From NCBI RefSeq assembly GCF_006386545.1, contig NZ_SWAR01000006.1, forward strand, positions 62,001 to 126,000: a stretch of 64,000 nt of DNA, read 5' to 3'. The notes under the pieces were generated by a model, which was given only the letters and a program-made list of their open reading frames with translations, ran no database searches and was not told the origin of the DNA. Position numbers and translations under genes: made by a program. Positions 8,097-17,189 of the stretch are shown here, one piece after another (the stretch's first letter is position 1; every line of letters starts with the position of its first letter). The stretch comes from Methylibium rhizosphaerae. GTDB lineage: Bacteria > Pseudomonadota > Gammaproteobacteria > Burkholderiales > Burkholderiaceae_C.

Positions 8097-9305
8097 TCAG
8101 CCGCGGCGCAGGCGCCATGCCTGCCGCAGGCCTTCCCAGGCGGCGCCGCCATTCGGGGCGCGTTCCCGCTCGATGGCCAGGTAGCGGCGCCCCACGACGA
8201 ACAGGCTGCTGCCCAGCAGCGCCAGCAAGGTGGTCGCCATGACGATCACGCCTCTGCCAGGCTTGGACTTGCGGTCCGGCGGCACGGCCGAGTCGATCTG
8301 CTGCAGGGCGGGACCTTCCTTGGCTTCGTCGAGCTTGGCGACCTCGTACTGACGCAGCATGCTTTCGAGCAGCGTCTCCTGGAACTTCACCTCGCGGCGC
8401 GCCCGGATCCAGTCGGCTGCCGCCTCGGGCAGCTTGCCGGCCGGCATGTCGACCATGCTGCCGCTGGCGTTCTGCGCCGACTCCATGCGCCGCAGTTCGG
8501 CCCGTAGCCCGGCCACCTCGCTGCTGAGCCGGGTGACGTCGGGGTTCTCGGCCGTGGCGGCGGTACGCAGCACCCGCAGCTGCACTTCACGCTCGGCGAT
8601 CTCGACCCGCAGCTTGGCCATGTTGGTGAGGATGGCCTCGGCCTGCTTGTCCAGCACGACCATGCCGCTCTTTTCCTGCGTCTTCTGCATGTCCTGATCG
8701 GCCTTGATCAGGTTGTTCTTGGTGTCCTGCAGCTGCTTCTCGTAGAACTTGCGCCGCTGCTGCGCCTCGGTGACGGCCAGGCGGTCGAGCAGCTTGCCCA
8801 CCTCGGCCGCATAGCCATTGGCGAGCTGGGCCGCGAACTGCGGGTCCTTGTCGTCGACCTCGACGGTGATGACGCCGGACTTCTTGTCGCTGCTCACACG
8901 CGTCACCTTCGGCATCGCCTTGCGCAGCACCTCGAAGGTTTCGATGTCGTAGCGCTCGCGCAGCTTGAACTGTTCATCGAGAGCACGCAGGACCGAATCG
9001 CTCCTGAGCAGGTTCACGTAGAGCTCATCGGGCGTCTTGGCCCCCAGCGCGCCGGCGGCCCCGCCCAACGCCCCGAGTGCGGCGAGCGCCGCCGCTGCGC
9101 CGCTGGACTGCTGCTGGGCCGGCGGCAACAAGGTCGTCCTCGCCGTGTATTCGTTGGGCAGCAGCAGCGACACCACGACCGACCCCACGATCGCCGCGCC
9201 GGTCACCGCTGCAATCAGGCGCTTGCCTTCGCCGATCCACGTCAGCAGGTCCAGCGGGCTGACTTCGGGGCCTTCGCCTTCCATCCCTCGATCCGATGTT
9301 TCCAT
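8097..9305 (-). CDS. Wzz/GumC-type polysaccharide chain-length protein without kinase domain
   Basis: The 402-residue inner-membrane protein has a Wzz domain with a first membrane segment near residues 31-50 and a second near 352-375. Between them is a long charged region rich in predicted coiled coil (about 170-300). It ends shortly after the second segment, so the C-terminal tyrosine autokinase domain of BY-kinase fusions is absent. Such proteins set the length of, or help export, an extracellular polysaccharide. It lies 12 bp downstream of the Wza-like gene, forming a two-gene operon. No glycosyltransferase or polymerase gene is in the window. Confidence 0.88.
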   Translation of the reverse strand: METSDRGMEGEGPEVSPLDLLTWIGEGKRLIAAVTGAAIVGSVVVSLLLPNEYTARTTLLPPAQQQSSGAAAALAALGALGGAAGALGAKTPDELYVNLLRSDSVLRALDEQFKLRERYDIETFEVLRKAMPKVTRVSSDKKSGVITVEVDDKDPQFAAQLANGYAAEVGKLLDRLAVTEAQQRRKFYEKQLQDTKNNLIKADQDMQKTQEKSGMVVLDKQAEAILTNMAKLRVEIAEREVQLRVLRTAATAENPDVTRLSSEVAGLRAELRRMESAQNASGSMVDMPAGKLPEAAADWIRARREVKFQETLLESMLRQYEVAKLDEAKEGPALQQIDSAVPPDRKSKPGRGVIVMATTLLALLGSSLFVVGRRYLAIERERAPNGGAAWEGLRQAWRLRRG

Positions 9306-9317
9306 GCCGTGTGCTGT

Positions 9318-11816
9318 TCAGTTGTTGCGCAGCGTCTGGATCGCCGCGGCGCCCAGGCCGAACTGGTAGAAGATGGCCGACCAGTCCTTCAGGTTGCGCA
9401 CCAGCGCGCGGCCCCATGTTTCGTAGTCGAGCTGATTGGGGATGATCACCGCGTCGCCTGGGTGCAGCTCCGCCGAAGCGACGCCGCTGGTGAACAACCC
9501 GCGACGGTCGTTGCCGTGCATCACGGTGCCGTCGGCACGCAGGATGAACATCTGCGAGGTGTCGGCCGCCTCCTCGGTGCCGGCCAGCTTCACATAGTCG
9601 CCTGCCGTGCGGCCGGGCTTCCACAGGTAGGCGTTGTTGTTGGCCACCGCGCCCGAGACCGTCACGAAGCCGGGGCGTGCCGGCACCAGGATGCGGTCGC
9701 CGTTGTCCAGCGGCACGTCGGGCAGGGTGTCGATGCTGCTTCTTGCGTAGTCGAGCTCCAGCGCGATGCGCCCGTTGGGCTGCAGGGTGCGCAGCCGCTG
9801 CAGCTGGGCCTGCGTGGCCGCGGCGCTCACCTGCGAGCTGCGGCCGGCTTCGTCGGCGCGCTGGTTGGCCGCCTCACGGGCAGCCTGCGTGGCGGCCAGC
9901 GACTCCAGCCGCTGGATCGCGGCCTGCAGGTTTTCCCGTTGACGCACGCGGGTCTCCTCGCGGGAGAACTCGATGCCGTACACATAGGCCTGCTGGGTGA
10001 AGCCGCCGGCACGCCCCAGCAGCTGCCTGAGCGTTTCGCCCGGCAGCAGCTGGTACACGCCGGGTGCGCCCACTTCGCCTTCCACCGTCACCAGCCGGAT
10101 CTGCTTGGACACCGGCACGCGCATGTCCTTCTGGCTGAACACGGTCACCACGTCGCCCGGCTGCAGCTCGACGTTGTGGCCGCCGTCGCCGGCCAGGGCG
10201 GCGCGCAGGTTGAAGGTGATGAGCTGCGTCGACAGGTCTTCGCGCTTGAGCCGCTCGATGACCGCATAGTCCCAGTTGATCTCGTCGAACAGCGCGGCCG
10301 GTGCCTTCTTGGCACGCTCTGCAGCCTGCTGATCGGCACGCGTCTGCCGGCGGTTGCTGCCCTGCATCTGCGGGAAGGCGCCGTTGCGCGGGATCGTGTC
10401 CTCGGCGCCCGATCGGCCGGTGTCCTCGTCGCCATTGGCATCGAGCAGCTCCACCTGCACCAGCAGGTTCTTGCGCCGGTAGAACTCCGGCGAGATGAGC
10501 GCCTCCTTGTCCGGTATCAGGTCGCTCACGCGCATGCCCGGCCGGTGCGGGTAGCGCAGCGGCTGGGCCACATGTCCCTTCAGCGTCACCGCATTGCCGA
10601 ACTGGGGCGAGATCGCCAGCAGCGTCAGGATGTCGCCGTCGCGCAGGTTCTTGGCGAGCCCGGTGTCGTCGAGCTTGAACTCCTCGACCAGCCTTGCCGC
10701 GCGCCGGGCTGCCGGGTCGATGCGTTCGATCTGCACCTGGTGCGGGTTCGCCAGCACCGAGGTGCCGCCGGCGTAGCGCAGCACGTCGCGCAGCGGCTCT
10801 TCCTTGCTCCTGAGCTCGTAGACGGCCGGCGTATCGATCGCGCCGGTGAGGGCGACGCGCGGTCCCACGGGGTGGAACACCACCACGTCGCCCGGCAGCA
10901 GCTGCACGTCCTTCGTGCGGTCGCCCTGGACCAGGAATTCGTAGACGTCGAGTTCGGAGACGATGCGGCCATCGCGCTTCAGGCTGATCTTGCGCATGGA
11001 GCCGTTGACGCCCGGGCCGCCGCTGGCCACCACCGCCGACAGCAGGCTCGACTGGCTGCTCAGTGTGTAGACGCCGGGCCGTTGTGCCTGTCCGACCACG
11101 TAGACCTTCACGGCACGCAGCTGACCCAGGGTGACGCTCAGGTTGAAGTTGGTGTAGAGCCGGCCGATCTGGGCACGCAGGTGCCGCTCGAGTTCGGAGG
11201 CACGAACGCCCGCCACCGGGAAGCTGCCGACCCGCGGCAGGTTGATCAGGCCGTTGCGGTCCACCGTGGCACGGTAGTCGACGTCGATGGCGCCCCAGGC
11301 GCGGATGAGCACCTCGTCGCCCGGACCCACAGCGTAGTCGGACGGCACCGGCACGTTGTCCACCGGTGCAAAGCTGCCGGCCGCATCGGCGAAGAAATCG
11401 GCGCCGAACACCGGCAGCTGGCGGCCGGTGGCCGTTTCGACGAAACGCTGGAATTCGCTGGGCCGCGCGGGCGGCTGCAGCGTCTGGCCCTGGCGGACCG
11501 ACGGTTCGCGTTCGCGGTCCTGCCGCGGGCCTTGCAGGTTGCGCGGGTCGCGCAGCCTGCCGTCAGCATCGCGCTGGGCCCCTGCCGCGCCGGTTCCGCC
11601 GGGTGCGCGCGAGCGGTCGGCCTCCGACTCGCCGGGGCGCGCCGGCACCGGGTAGCCGGGTGCATTGAACACGCCACCGCTGCCGGTGCCGCGCGCACGC
11701 GCATCGTCCTCGGGCGCAGCGACGGCGGACACCGTCAGCGCGGCCCAGGCCAGCACCATTCCGAAAACACGCAAGGCACTGCGCAGGTTCAAAGTGTCGT
11801 TGTGAGACAAGCTCAT
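9318..11816 (-). CDS. Wza-like outer-membrane polysaccharide export protein with several SLBB domains
   Basis: The 832-residue product has a signal peptide ending near SAVAA. A long disordered Arg/Pro/Gly-rich stretch follows, then the polysaccharide-export domain (YAVGPGDEVLIRAWG) and a series of SLBB domains (for example VYVVGQAQRPGVY, VTVEGEVGAPGVYQL, VTVSGAVANNNAYLW). An Ala/Gln/Arg-rich helical insert interrupts the last repeats. Wza itself is a lipoprotein of about 380 residues; this one has no lipobox cysteine and is more than twice as long. I chose the ATG at 11816 because it directly precedes the signal peptide. It is the first gene of a pair with the Wzz-like protein and diverges from alaX. 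Confidence 0.88.
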   Translation of the reverse strand: MSLSHNDTLNLRSALRVFGMVLAWAALTVSAVAAPEDDARARGTGSGGVFNAPGYPVPARPGESEADRSRAPGGTGAAGAQRDADGRLRDPRNLQGPRQDREREPSVRQGQTLQPPARPSEFQRFVETATGRQLPVFGADFFADAAGSFAPVDNVPVPSDYAVGPGDEVLIRAWGAIDVDYRATVDRNGLINLPRVGSFPVAGVRASELERHLRAQIGRLYTNFNLSVTLGQLRAVKVYVVGQAQRPGVYTLSSQSSLLSAVVASGGPGVNGSMRKISLKRDGRIVSELDVYEFLVQGDRTKDVQLLPGDVVVFHPVGPRVALTGAIDTPAVYELRSKEEPLRDVLRYAGGTSVLANPHQVQIERIDPAARRAARLVEEFKLDDTGLAKNLRDGDILTLLAISPQFGNAVTLKGHVAQPLRYPHRPGMRVSDLIPDKEALISPEFYRRKNLLVQVELLDANGDEDTGRSGAEDTIPRNGAFPQMQGSNRRQTRADQQAAERAKKAPAALFDEINWDYAVIERLKREDLSTQLITFNLRAALAGDGGHNVELQPGDVVTVFSQKDMRVPVSKQIRLVTVEGEVGAPGVYQLLPGETLRQLLGRAGGFTQQAYVYGIEFSREETRVRQRENLQAAIQRLESLAATQAAREAANQRADEAGRSSQVSAAATQAQLQRLRTLQPNGRIALELDYARSSIDTLPDVPLDNGDRILVPARPGFVTVSGAVANNNAYLWKPGRTAGDYVKLAGTEEAADTSQMFILRADGTVMHGNDRRGLFTSGVASAELHPGDAVIIPNQLDYETWGRALVRNLKDWSAIFYQFGLGAAAIQTLRNN

Positions 11817-12063
11817 GGTCGCCGTGTTGTGTTGAAGCCGCGCAGCGGAGAGAGGCGTTGCGGATCTGGTGCGAACTGCGGAGGCGGCTTGCCCGCCCGG
11901 CCAGCCCGGCATGTTAATGGAAAGGCCCCTGGCGCCCGCCGGGCCGGCTGCTCCGTCGTGCCGGCCGCTACAGGCCCGCTCGCCCCGCTGCCATCTGTAC
12001 TGTCCGGTTCGAAGGGCGGGTGCCTATCATGGGCCGCCTCCACTGCGAGCCGGATGAGCCTGA

Positions 12064-12783
12064 ATGACTGAAGAGCTGTTTCGAGAAGATGCCCGGATGC
12101 GGGAGTGCGCAGCCCGCGTGATGGTCGTGGACGCCCAGCCGGTCGGCGTTCAGCTCGACCGCACGGTGTTCTATCCGCAAGGCGGCGGCCAGGCCGGTGA
12201 TGCCGGCCATCTGCGGCTGGCCGACGGCAGCCTGGTGGCGGTGGCCGACACCCGCAAGGGCAGCACGCCCGGCACCGTGGTGCACCTGCTGGCCGACCCG
12301 GCCGATGCCGGGCGGCTGCAGCCCGGCATGGCGATCACCGCAGTGATCGACTGGGAGCGCCGGCAGAGGCACATGCGCTTCCACACGGCGACGCATCTGT
12401 TGTGCGCGCTGGTGCCGCACCCGGTGGATGGCTGCTCGATCACCGCCGCCTATGCGCGGCTCGATTTCCACATGACCGAGCCGCTCGACAAGGAGGCGCT
12501 CAACGCCGGGCTGGCACGCCTGGTGGCCGCAAGCCACCCGGTGCGGCACCGCTGGATCAGCGATGCCGAGCTGGACGCCAGCCCGCAGCTCGTGCGCAGC
12601 ATGAGCGTGCAGCCGCCGCGGGGCAGCGGGCGGGTGCGGCTGCTCGAGATCGAAGGTGTGGACCTGCAGCCCTGTGGTGGCACCCACGTGGGCAACACGT
12701 CGGAAGTCGGCCGCGTGGTGGTGACGAAGATCGAGAAGAAGTCGGCCAGTACGCGCAGGGTCGTGCTCGGCCTCGCTGATTGA
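12064..12783 (+). CDS. AlaX-type alanyl-tRNA editing protein
   Basis: The 239-residue protein is a free-standing version of the AlaRS editing domain. It has FYPQGGGQAGD, the zinc motif HTATH (His107 and His111) and CGGTH (Cys204 and His208). AlaX proteins hydrolyse Ser-tRNA(Ala) or Gly-tRNA(Ala) in the cytosol and so back up the editing of AlaRS. The start is supported by a GGATGAG sequence about 8 nt upstream. A TATCAT element at 12025-12030 may be the -10 box. It stands alone between the polysaccharide export pair and dsbD. The C-terminal domain of the longer AlaX forms is not present. Confidence 0.92.
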   Translation: MTEELFREDARMRECAARVMVVDAQPVGVQLDRTVFYPQGGGQAGDAGHLRLADGSLVAVADTRKGSTPGTVVHLLADPADAGRLQPGMAITAVIDWERRQRHMRFHTATHLLCALVPHPVDGCSITAAYARLDFHMTEPLDKEALNAGLARLVAASHPVRHRWISDAELDASPQLVRSMSVQPPRGSGRVRLLEIEGVDLQPCGGTHVGNTSEVGRVVVTKIEKKSASTRRVVLGLAD

Positions 12784-12883
12784 TCGAGCACCGGCGTTCT
12801 CGACCGTCCGTCGCCCTGGCGGCCGCCGCCGAATAAGCTTCTGCCCCCGGGAACCTGGCGAGCGTGGTAGCTTCCAAGCCGCC

Positions 12884-15019
12884 ATGCTGACCCGTGCCCT
12901 GCTGCTGTCGCTCGCCGTCGCGACGTCTTCCTCCGCCGCCTTTGCCGCCCTTGCCTCGAACGTCGTCACGACGCCCCAGGTGCGCGCGGAGCTGGTGGCG
13001 CATGCCCCCGAAGGCATTGCCGCCGGCAAGCCGATGTGGCTGGGCCTGAAGCTCACCCACCAGCCGCACTGGCACACCTACTGGAAGAACCCGGGCGACT
13101 CCGGCCTGCCCACCACGCTGGCCTGGACGCTGCCGGCCGGCGTCACCGCCGGCGAAATCGACTGGCCGGCTCCCCGGCGCCTGCCGATCGGGCCACTGAT
13201 GAACCACGGCTACGAAGGCACGGTCGTGCTGCCGGTGCCGCTGTCGGTGCCGCCGCAGTTCAACGCGGCCAAGCTCGAGGTTCAGCTGCAGGCCGACTGG
13301 CTGGTGTGCAAGGAGGTCTGCATTCCCGAGAGCGGCCGCTTCTCGCTGAGCCTGCCGACGCAGGCCTCGGTCGCTACCCATGCCGCCGACTTCGAGGCGG
13401 CGCTGGCGGCGCGCCCGCAGCAGCCGGCCGGGGTGGCCGCCAAGGCCGAGCCGACGAGCCAGGGCGCCCCAGCGGGCAGCCTGGTGGTGCAAGTCGATGG
13501 CCTGCCGGCCGCGGTGCAGGGTAGTCAGGCCGAAGTGTTCAGCGAACTGGCCGGCGTGGTGGACCATGCGGCGCCGGTGCAGCAGCGGTGGCAGGGCTCC
13601 ACTTATGAAGCGCGGCTCGCGCTGTCGCCGCAGCGCAGTGAAAGCCCGGCGCTGCTGCCGGTCGTCATGGTGTTCGGCGACGGCAAGACGGCGCTGCGCG
13701 TCGAGGCGGCAGTGCAGGGGGCCTGGCCGGCCGCCGTGCCGGCCGCGGCAGACCTGCAGAGTTCGCCCGAGCCCGGCCTGCAGGCCGCCGCCGCGGCGCC
13801 TGCCTCGCTGGGAGCTGCGCTGCTGCTCGCCTTGCTGGGCGGCGCCTTGCTCAACCTGATGCCGTGTGTCTTCCCGGTGCTGTCGCTCAAGGTGATGGGC
13901 TTTGCCCAGCATGCCGGCGAACACCGCAAGCTCTGGTCGGGCGGGCTGGCCTACACCGCCGGCGTGGTGCTGAGCTTCGTGGCGCTCGCCGGGCTGCTGC
14001 TGGCGCTGCGGGCGGCCGGCGAACAGCTGGGCTGGGGCTTCCAGCTGCAGTCGCCCGGGTTCGTGGCGGCGCTGGCGCTGCTGTTCACGCTGATCGGCCT
14101 CAACCTTGCCGGCGTCTTCGAGTTCTCGACGCTGCTGCCCAGCGGGCTGGCCACCCTGCGTGCCCGCCACCCGGTGGTCGACTCCTTCCTCACCGGCGTG
14201 CTGGCCGTGGGCGTGGCCTCGCCCTGCACCGCGCCCTTCATGGGCGTGGCGCTCGGCGTGGCGCTGTCGATGCCGGCCGCGCAGGCGCTGGCGGTCTTCG
14301 CGGCTCTGGGCCTGGGCATGGCCTTGCCCTACCTGCTGGTCACCACGCTGCCTCGGGTGGCCGGCTGGCTGCCGCGGCCGGGGGCCTGGATGGTGCACTT
14401 CAAGGTGGCCATGGCCTTCCCGATGTTCGCCACCGTGGTGTGGCTGCTGTGGGTGCTGGGCCAGCAGACCAGCCTCGATGCCGCCGCCGCCTGGCTGGGC
14501 GCTCTGGTGGTGCTGGCCTTCGTCGCATGGGTGTTCGGCAATGCAGGTTTCGGGCGGACCGGCCGGCTGGGCTGGGGCGCGGTGGCCGTGGGGCTGCTCG
14601 CCGTGGCGCTGAGCTGGGCCCTGCCGCAGCTGCACGGCCGTGCCGTCGCTGCACCGCCCGGCGGCAGCGCGGCCGGCGAACGTTGGCAGCCCTGGTCGCC
14701 GCAGAAGGTGGCCGAGGCCACCGCGCAGGGCCGGCCGGTGTTCGTCGACTTCACCGCTGCCTGGTGCGTGAGCTGCCAGTTCAACAAGCGCACTACCCTG
14801 TCGAACGCCGGCCTGCTGGCCGACTTCGAGCAGCGCGGCGTGGTGCTGCTGCGGGCCGACTGGACCGCCCGTGACGCCACCATCGCCGCCGAGCTGCAGC
14901 GGCTCGGCCGCAGCGGCGTGCCGGTGTATGCGCTGTACGCACCGGGAACCAACACGCCGCGGCTGCTGTCGGAGATCCTTTCGGTGGACGAGGTGCGTTC
15001 GGCGCTGGCGTCCTTGTAG
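12884..15019 (+). CDS. dsbD: Thiol:disulfide interchange protein DsbD/ScsB family
   Basis: The 711-residue protein has three parts: a signal peptide and periplasmic N-terminal domain with Cys142 and Cys146 (CKEVC), a central region of about eight membrane segments with cysteines in LMPCVFP and ASPCTAPF, and a C-terminal thioredoxin domain with WCVSC (Cys628 and Cys631). This is the DsbD electron relay from cytoplasmic thioredoxin to the periplasm. The N-terminal domain resembles ScsB more than E. coli DsbD. The periplasmic redoxin gene 28 bp downstream is a probable electron acceptor. Final partners such as a DsbC or a cytochrome maturation factor are not in the window. Confidence 0.9.
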   Translation: MLTRALLLSLAVATSSSAAFAALASNVVTTPQVRAELVAHAPEGIAAGKPMWLGLKLTHQPHWHTYWKNPGDSGLPTTLAWTLPAGVTAGEIDWPAPRRLPIGPLMNHGYEGTVVLPVPLSVPPQFNAAKLEVQLQADWLVCKEVCIPESGRFSLSLPTQASVATHAADFEAALAARPQQPAGVAAKAEPTSQGAPAGSLVVQVDGLPAAVQGSQAEVFSELAGVVDHAAPVQQRWQGSTYEARLALSPQRSESPALLPVVMVFGDGKTALRVEAAVQGAWPAAVPAAADLQSSPEPGLQAAAAAPASLGAALLLALLGGALLNLMPCVFPVLSLKVMGFAQHAGEHRKLWSGGLAYTAGVVLSFVALAGLLLALRAAGEQLGWGFQLQSPGFVAALALLFTLIGLNLAGVFEFSTLLPSGLATLRARHPVVDSFLTGVLAVGVASPCTAPFMGVALGVALSMPAAQALAVFAALGLGMALPYLLVTTLPRVAGWLPRPGAWMVHFKVAMAFPMFATVVWLLWVLGQQTSLDAAAAWLGALVVLAFVAWVFGNAGFGRTGRLGWGAVAVGLLAVALSWALPQLHGRAVAAPPGGSAAGERWQPWSPQKVAEATAQGRPVFVDFTAAWCVSCQFNKRTTLSNAGLLADFEQRGVVLLRADWTARDATIAAELQRLGRSGVPVYALYAPGTNTPRLLSEILSVDEVRSALASL

Positions 15020-15047
15020 TGGACCCGCATCAGGCAAGGAATCGCGA

Positions 15048-15662
15048 ATGAAATCGTTGCTCGCCGTGGCCGCTTTCGCCACCTGCTCCTTCGGCTTCGG
15101 CATGGCTGCCCATGCACAGGCCATCGTCGGCCAGGCCGCCCCCGCCTTCAGCACGCAAGACACCGACGGCAAGACCCGCTCGCTGGCCGAGTTCAAGGGC
15201 AAGTACGTGGTGCTCGAGTGGGTCAACCCGGGCTGCCCGTATGTGCAGAAGCACTACAACGCCGCCAACATGCAGGCGACGCAGAAAGAAGCGGTGGGCA
15301 AGGGCGCCGTCTGGCTCACCGTCAACAGCACGGCCGCGGACGCCGGCGACTACAAGGCCCCGGCCGAACTGGCGGCCTGGATGAAGCAGCAGAACGCCGC
15401 CGCCACCGCCACGCTGATGGACGCCGACGGCAAGGTCGGCCGCGCCTACAACGCACGCACGACGCCGCACATGTACGTGATCGACCCGGCGGGCAAGCTC
15501 ATCTATGCCGGCGCCATCGACAGCAAGGCCACCGCCCGGGCCGACGACATCAAGACCGCCACCAACTACGTGCGCCAGGCGCTCGGAGAAGCCCTGGGCG
15601 GCAAGCCGGTGTCGGTCGCGGTGACGCAGGCCTACGGCTGCAGCGTCAAGTACGCGAGCTGA
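15048..15662 (+). CDS. Periplasmic redoxin (AhpC/TSA-like thioredoxin family)
   Basis: The 204-residue product has a cleaved signal peptide (ending AHAQA) and a redoxin domain. Only one cysteine remains at the active site, Cys63 in NPGCPYVQKHY; the second position of a CxxC is Val. A further cysteine lies near the C-terminus (GCSVKYAS). The start at 15048 has AAGGA 8 nt upstream. It lies 28 bp after dsbD in the same direction, so DsbD probably keeps it reduced. A one-cysteine peroxiredoxin or reductase acting on periplasmic substrates is inferred. The family is clear and the substrate unknown. Confidence 0.85.
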   Translation: MKSLLAVAAFATCSFGFGMAAHAQAIVGQAAPAFSTQDTDGKTRSLAEFKGKYVVLEWVNPGCPYVQKHYNAANMQATQKEAVGKGAVWLTVNSTAADAGDYKAPAELAAWMKQQNAAATATLMDADGKVGRAYNARTTPHMYVIDPAGKLIYAGAIDSKATARADDIKTATNYVRQALGEALGGKPVSVAVTQAYGCSVKYAS

Positions 15663-15720
15663 GCCGCGAACGGGAGTGGCCTGGAGGCCGGCCACGGGCC
15701 GCCCCAAGCAAGGCCCGCCT

Positions 15721-15760
15721 CCCCTCGGGGGAGTGTCCGGCGTACCCGCCGGACGAGGGG
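15721..15760. terminator. Nested hairpin between redoxin and cytochrome c' genes
   Basis: An outer stem (CCCCTCG at 15721-15727 with CGAGGGG at 15754-15760) encloses a perfect 8-bp stem (GTCCGGCG at 15735-15742 with CGCCGGAC at 15747-15754, TACC loop) that shares one base with it. It separates two converging genes and probably ends transcription from both sides. No T-run follows. A similar C/G-rich hairpin lies after priA. Confidence 0.6.
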
Positions 15761-15763
15761 TTG

Positions 15764-16222
15764 TCATTGCTGCCGGAAGTCGTCGTGGCAGGCCTTGCAG
15801 GTCTTGGCCGCTTCGCCGAAGGCGGCCTTGATCTGGTCGAGGTTGCCGCCCTTGGCGGCCACGTTCAGCTTGGCCACTTCTTCCTGCATCTTCGTTGCAT
15901 TGGCGCGGAACTTGTCCATCTGGGACCAGATCTCGGGCTTGGCCTTGGTGTTGCCGCCCTTGTCGGTGCCGTCCACGAAGCCGGCGAACGGCAGCTTCGA
16001 CACGAAAGCCACGATCTCGGCGTTCTCGGCCGCGGCCTTCGCATCGAACGGCGCACGGCCCGACGCCATGGCGCCGAGCCGGCCGAAATGGGCGCCCATC
16101 AGCGCCATGCCGCTTTGCCGGTACTTGATGGCGTCCTCGGGCTTGGCGAACTGGGCGGCGGCGGGCAACGACAGTGCGGCGGCGGCCAGCAGCGTGGCGC
16201 ACAGAACCAGACGGTGTTTCAT
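15764..16222 (-). CDS. Cytochrome c'
   Basis: The 152-residue periplasmic protein has a signal peptide (ending PAAAQ) and a single haem c site, CKACH at residues 142-146, placed at the very C-terminus as in cytochrome c'. The rest fits a four-helix bundle. These proteins bind NO or other gases and may protect against nitrosative stress or carry electrons. An AGGAG sequence 8 nt before the ATG at 16222 supports the start. It is divergent from a cytochrome b561 gene about 200 bp away, a common pairing suggesting that the b-type cytochrome feeds electrons to it. Confidence 0.93.
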   Translation of the reverse strand: MKHRLVLCATLLAAAALSLPAAAQFAKPEDAIKYRQSGMALMGAHFGRLGAMASGRAPFDAKAAAENAEIVAFVSKLPFAGFVDGTDKGGNTKAKPEIWSQMDKFRANATKMQEEVAKLNVAAKGGNLDQIKAAFGEAAKTCKACHDDFRQQ

Positions 16223-16423
16223 TCGGATCTCTCCTGGCTGAGGTAGGTTGGCAGGGAGCGGCGGTCCGCTGCCCGCAACGGCGGCATGCGAACGCGCAGC
16301 AGTCCAGGTACGGAACCCGCTTGGGCGCGGACACACGGGTAATCCCGGATGCCTGCCGCAGCCTTCCCGAAGCGGCGCCGCCGTGCCACGATGCACGCCT
16401 TGTTACCAACTTCGGAGTCCGTT

Positions 16424-17119
16424 GTGTCGTTGTCGTCGATGTCTGCCAGCCCTTCCGCCACCCGCGTGCGTGTGTGGGACCTGCCCACCCGCCTGTTTCA
16501 TTGGGCCCTGGTGCTGTGCGTGATCGGCCTGGTGATCACCGGCAAGGTCGGTGGCAATGCAATGGAGTGGCACTTCCGACTCGGTTATGCGGTGTTCGCG
16601 CTGCTGGCCTTCCGGCTGCTGTGGGGCATCGTCGGCGGTCGCTGGTCGCGCTTCTCGAGCTTCTTCTACGGGCCCCGAGCGTTGCTGCGCTACCTGCGCG
16701 GGCAGGGCGAAGCGGCGCATGAGGTCGGCCACAGCCCGACCGGCGCGCTGTCGGTGTTCGCCCTGCTGCTGTTCCTGGCCTTCCAGGTGGGCAGCGGCCT
16801 GTTCGCCGACGACGAGATCGCCAACGTCGGCCCGCTGGCCAAGTTCATCAGCACCGAAACGAGCCTGCAGCTCACCAGCTATCACAAGGTGATCGGGCAG
16901 TGGGTCATCATCGGCCTGGTGGTGCTGCACATCGCGGCGGTGCTGTACTACCTGCTCGCCAAGAGGCGCAACCTGATCGGCCCGATGTTCAGCGGTGACA
17001 AGCAGTTGCACGCCGGCCTGCCGGCGTCGAAGGACACGGCCCTCACGCGCGTGCTGGCGCTGGCGCTGATCGCCGCCTGCGCTGCCGGGGTGGGCTGGAT
17101 CGTGGGACTGGGGGGCTGA
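16424..17119 (+). CDS. Cytochrome b561-type membrane protein
   Basis: The product (231 residues from the GTG at 16424) has about five membrane segments. Candidate haem-ligand histidines occur in LFHWAL, WHFRLGY, SYHKVIGQ and VVLHIAAV, as in the bacterial cytochrome b561 / NiFe-hydrogenase b-subunit family. The GTG has GGAG 6 nt upstream; an ATG at 16439 is the alternative. It transfers electrons across or within the inner membrane, probably from quinol to a periplasmic c-type cytochrome. The divergent cytochrome c' gene is the obvious partner. Confidence 0.88.
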   Translation: MSLSSMSASPSATRVRVWDLPTRLFHWALVLCVIGLVITGKVGGNAMEWHFRLGYAVFALLAFRLLWGIVGGRWSRFSSFFYGPRALLRYLRGQGEAAHEVGHSPTGALSVFALLLFLAFQVGSGLFADDEIANVGPLAKFISTETSLQLTSYHKVIGQWVIIGLVVLHIAAVLYYLLAKRRNLIGPMFSGDKQLHAGLPASKDTALTRVLALALIAACAAGVGWIVGLGG

Positions 17120-17189
17120 GGCGGCAGCACAGTCGCGGCTCAAGTCCTACACTGCGCTGCAGCCCTGCCGCCCGCCTCCTCCTGCACGC

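Noticed and set aside
12557-15226. Very long open frame antisense to dsbD (about 890 codons)
   Set aside because: It mirrors the high third-position GC of the real gene, is full of Arg/Gln/His/Pro runs and has no recognisable domain.
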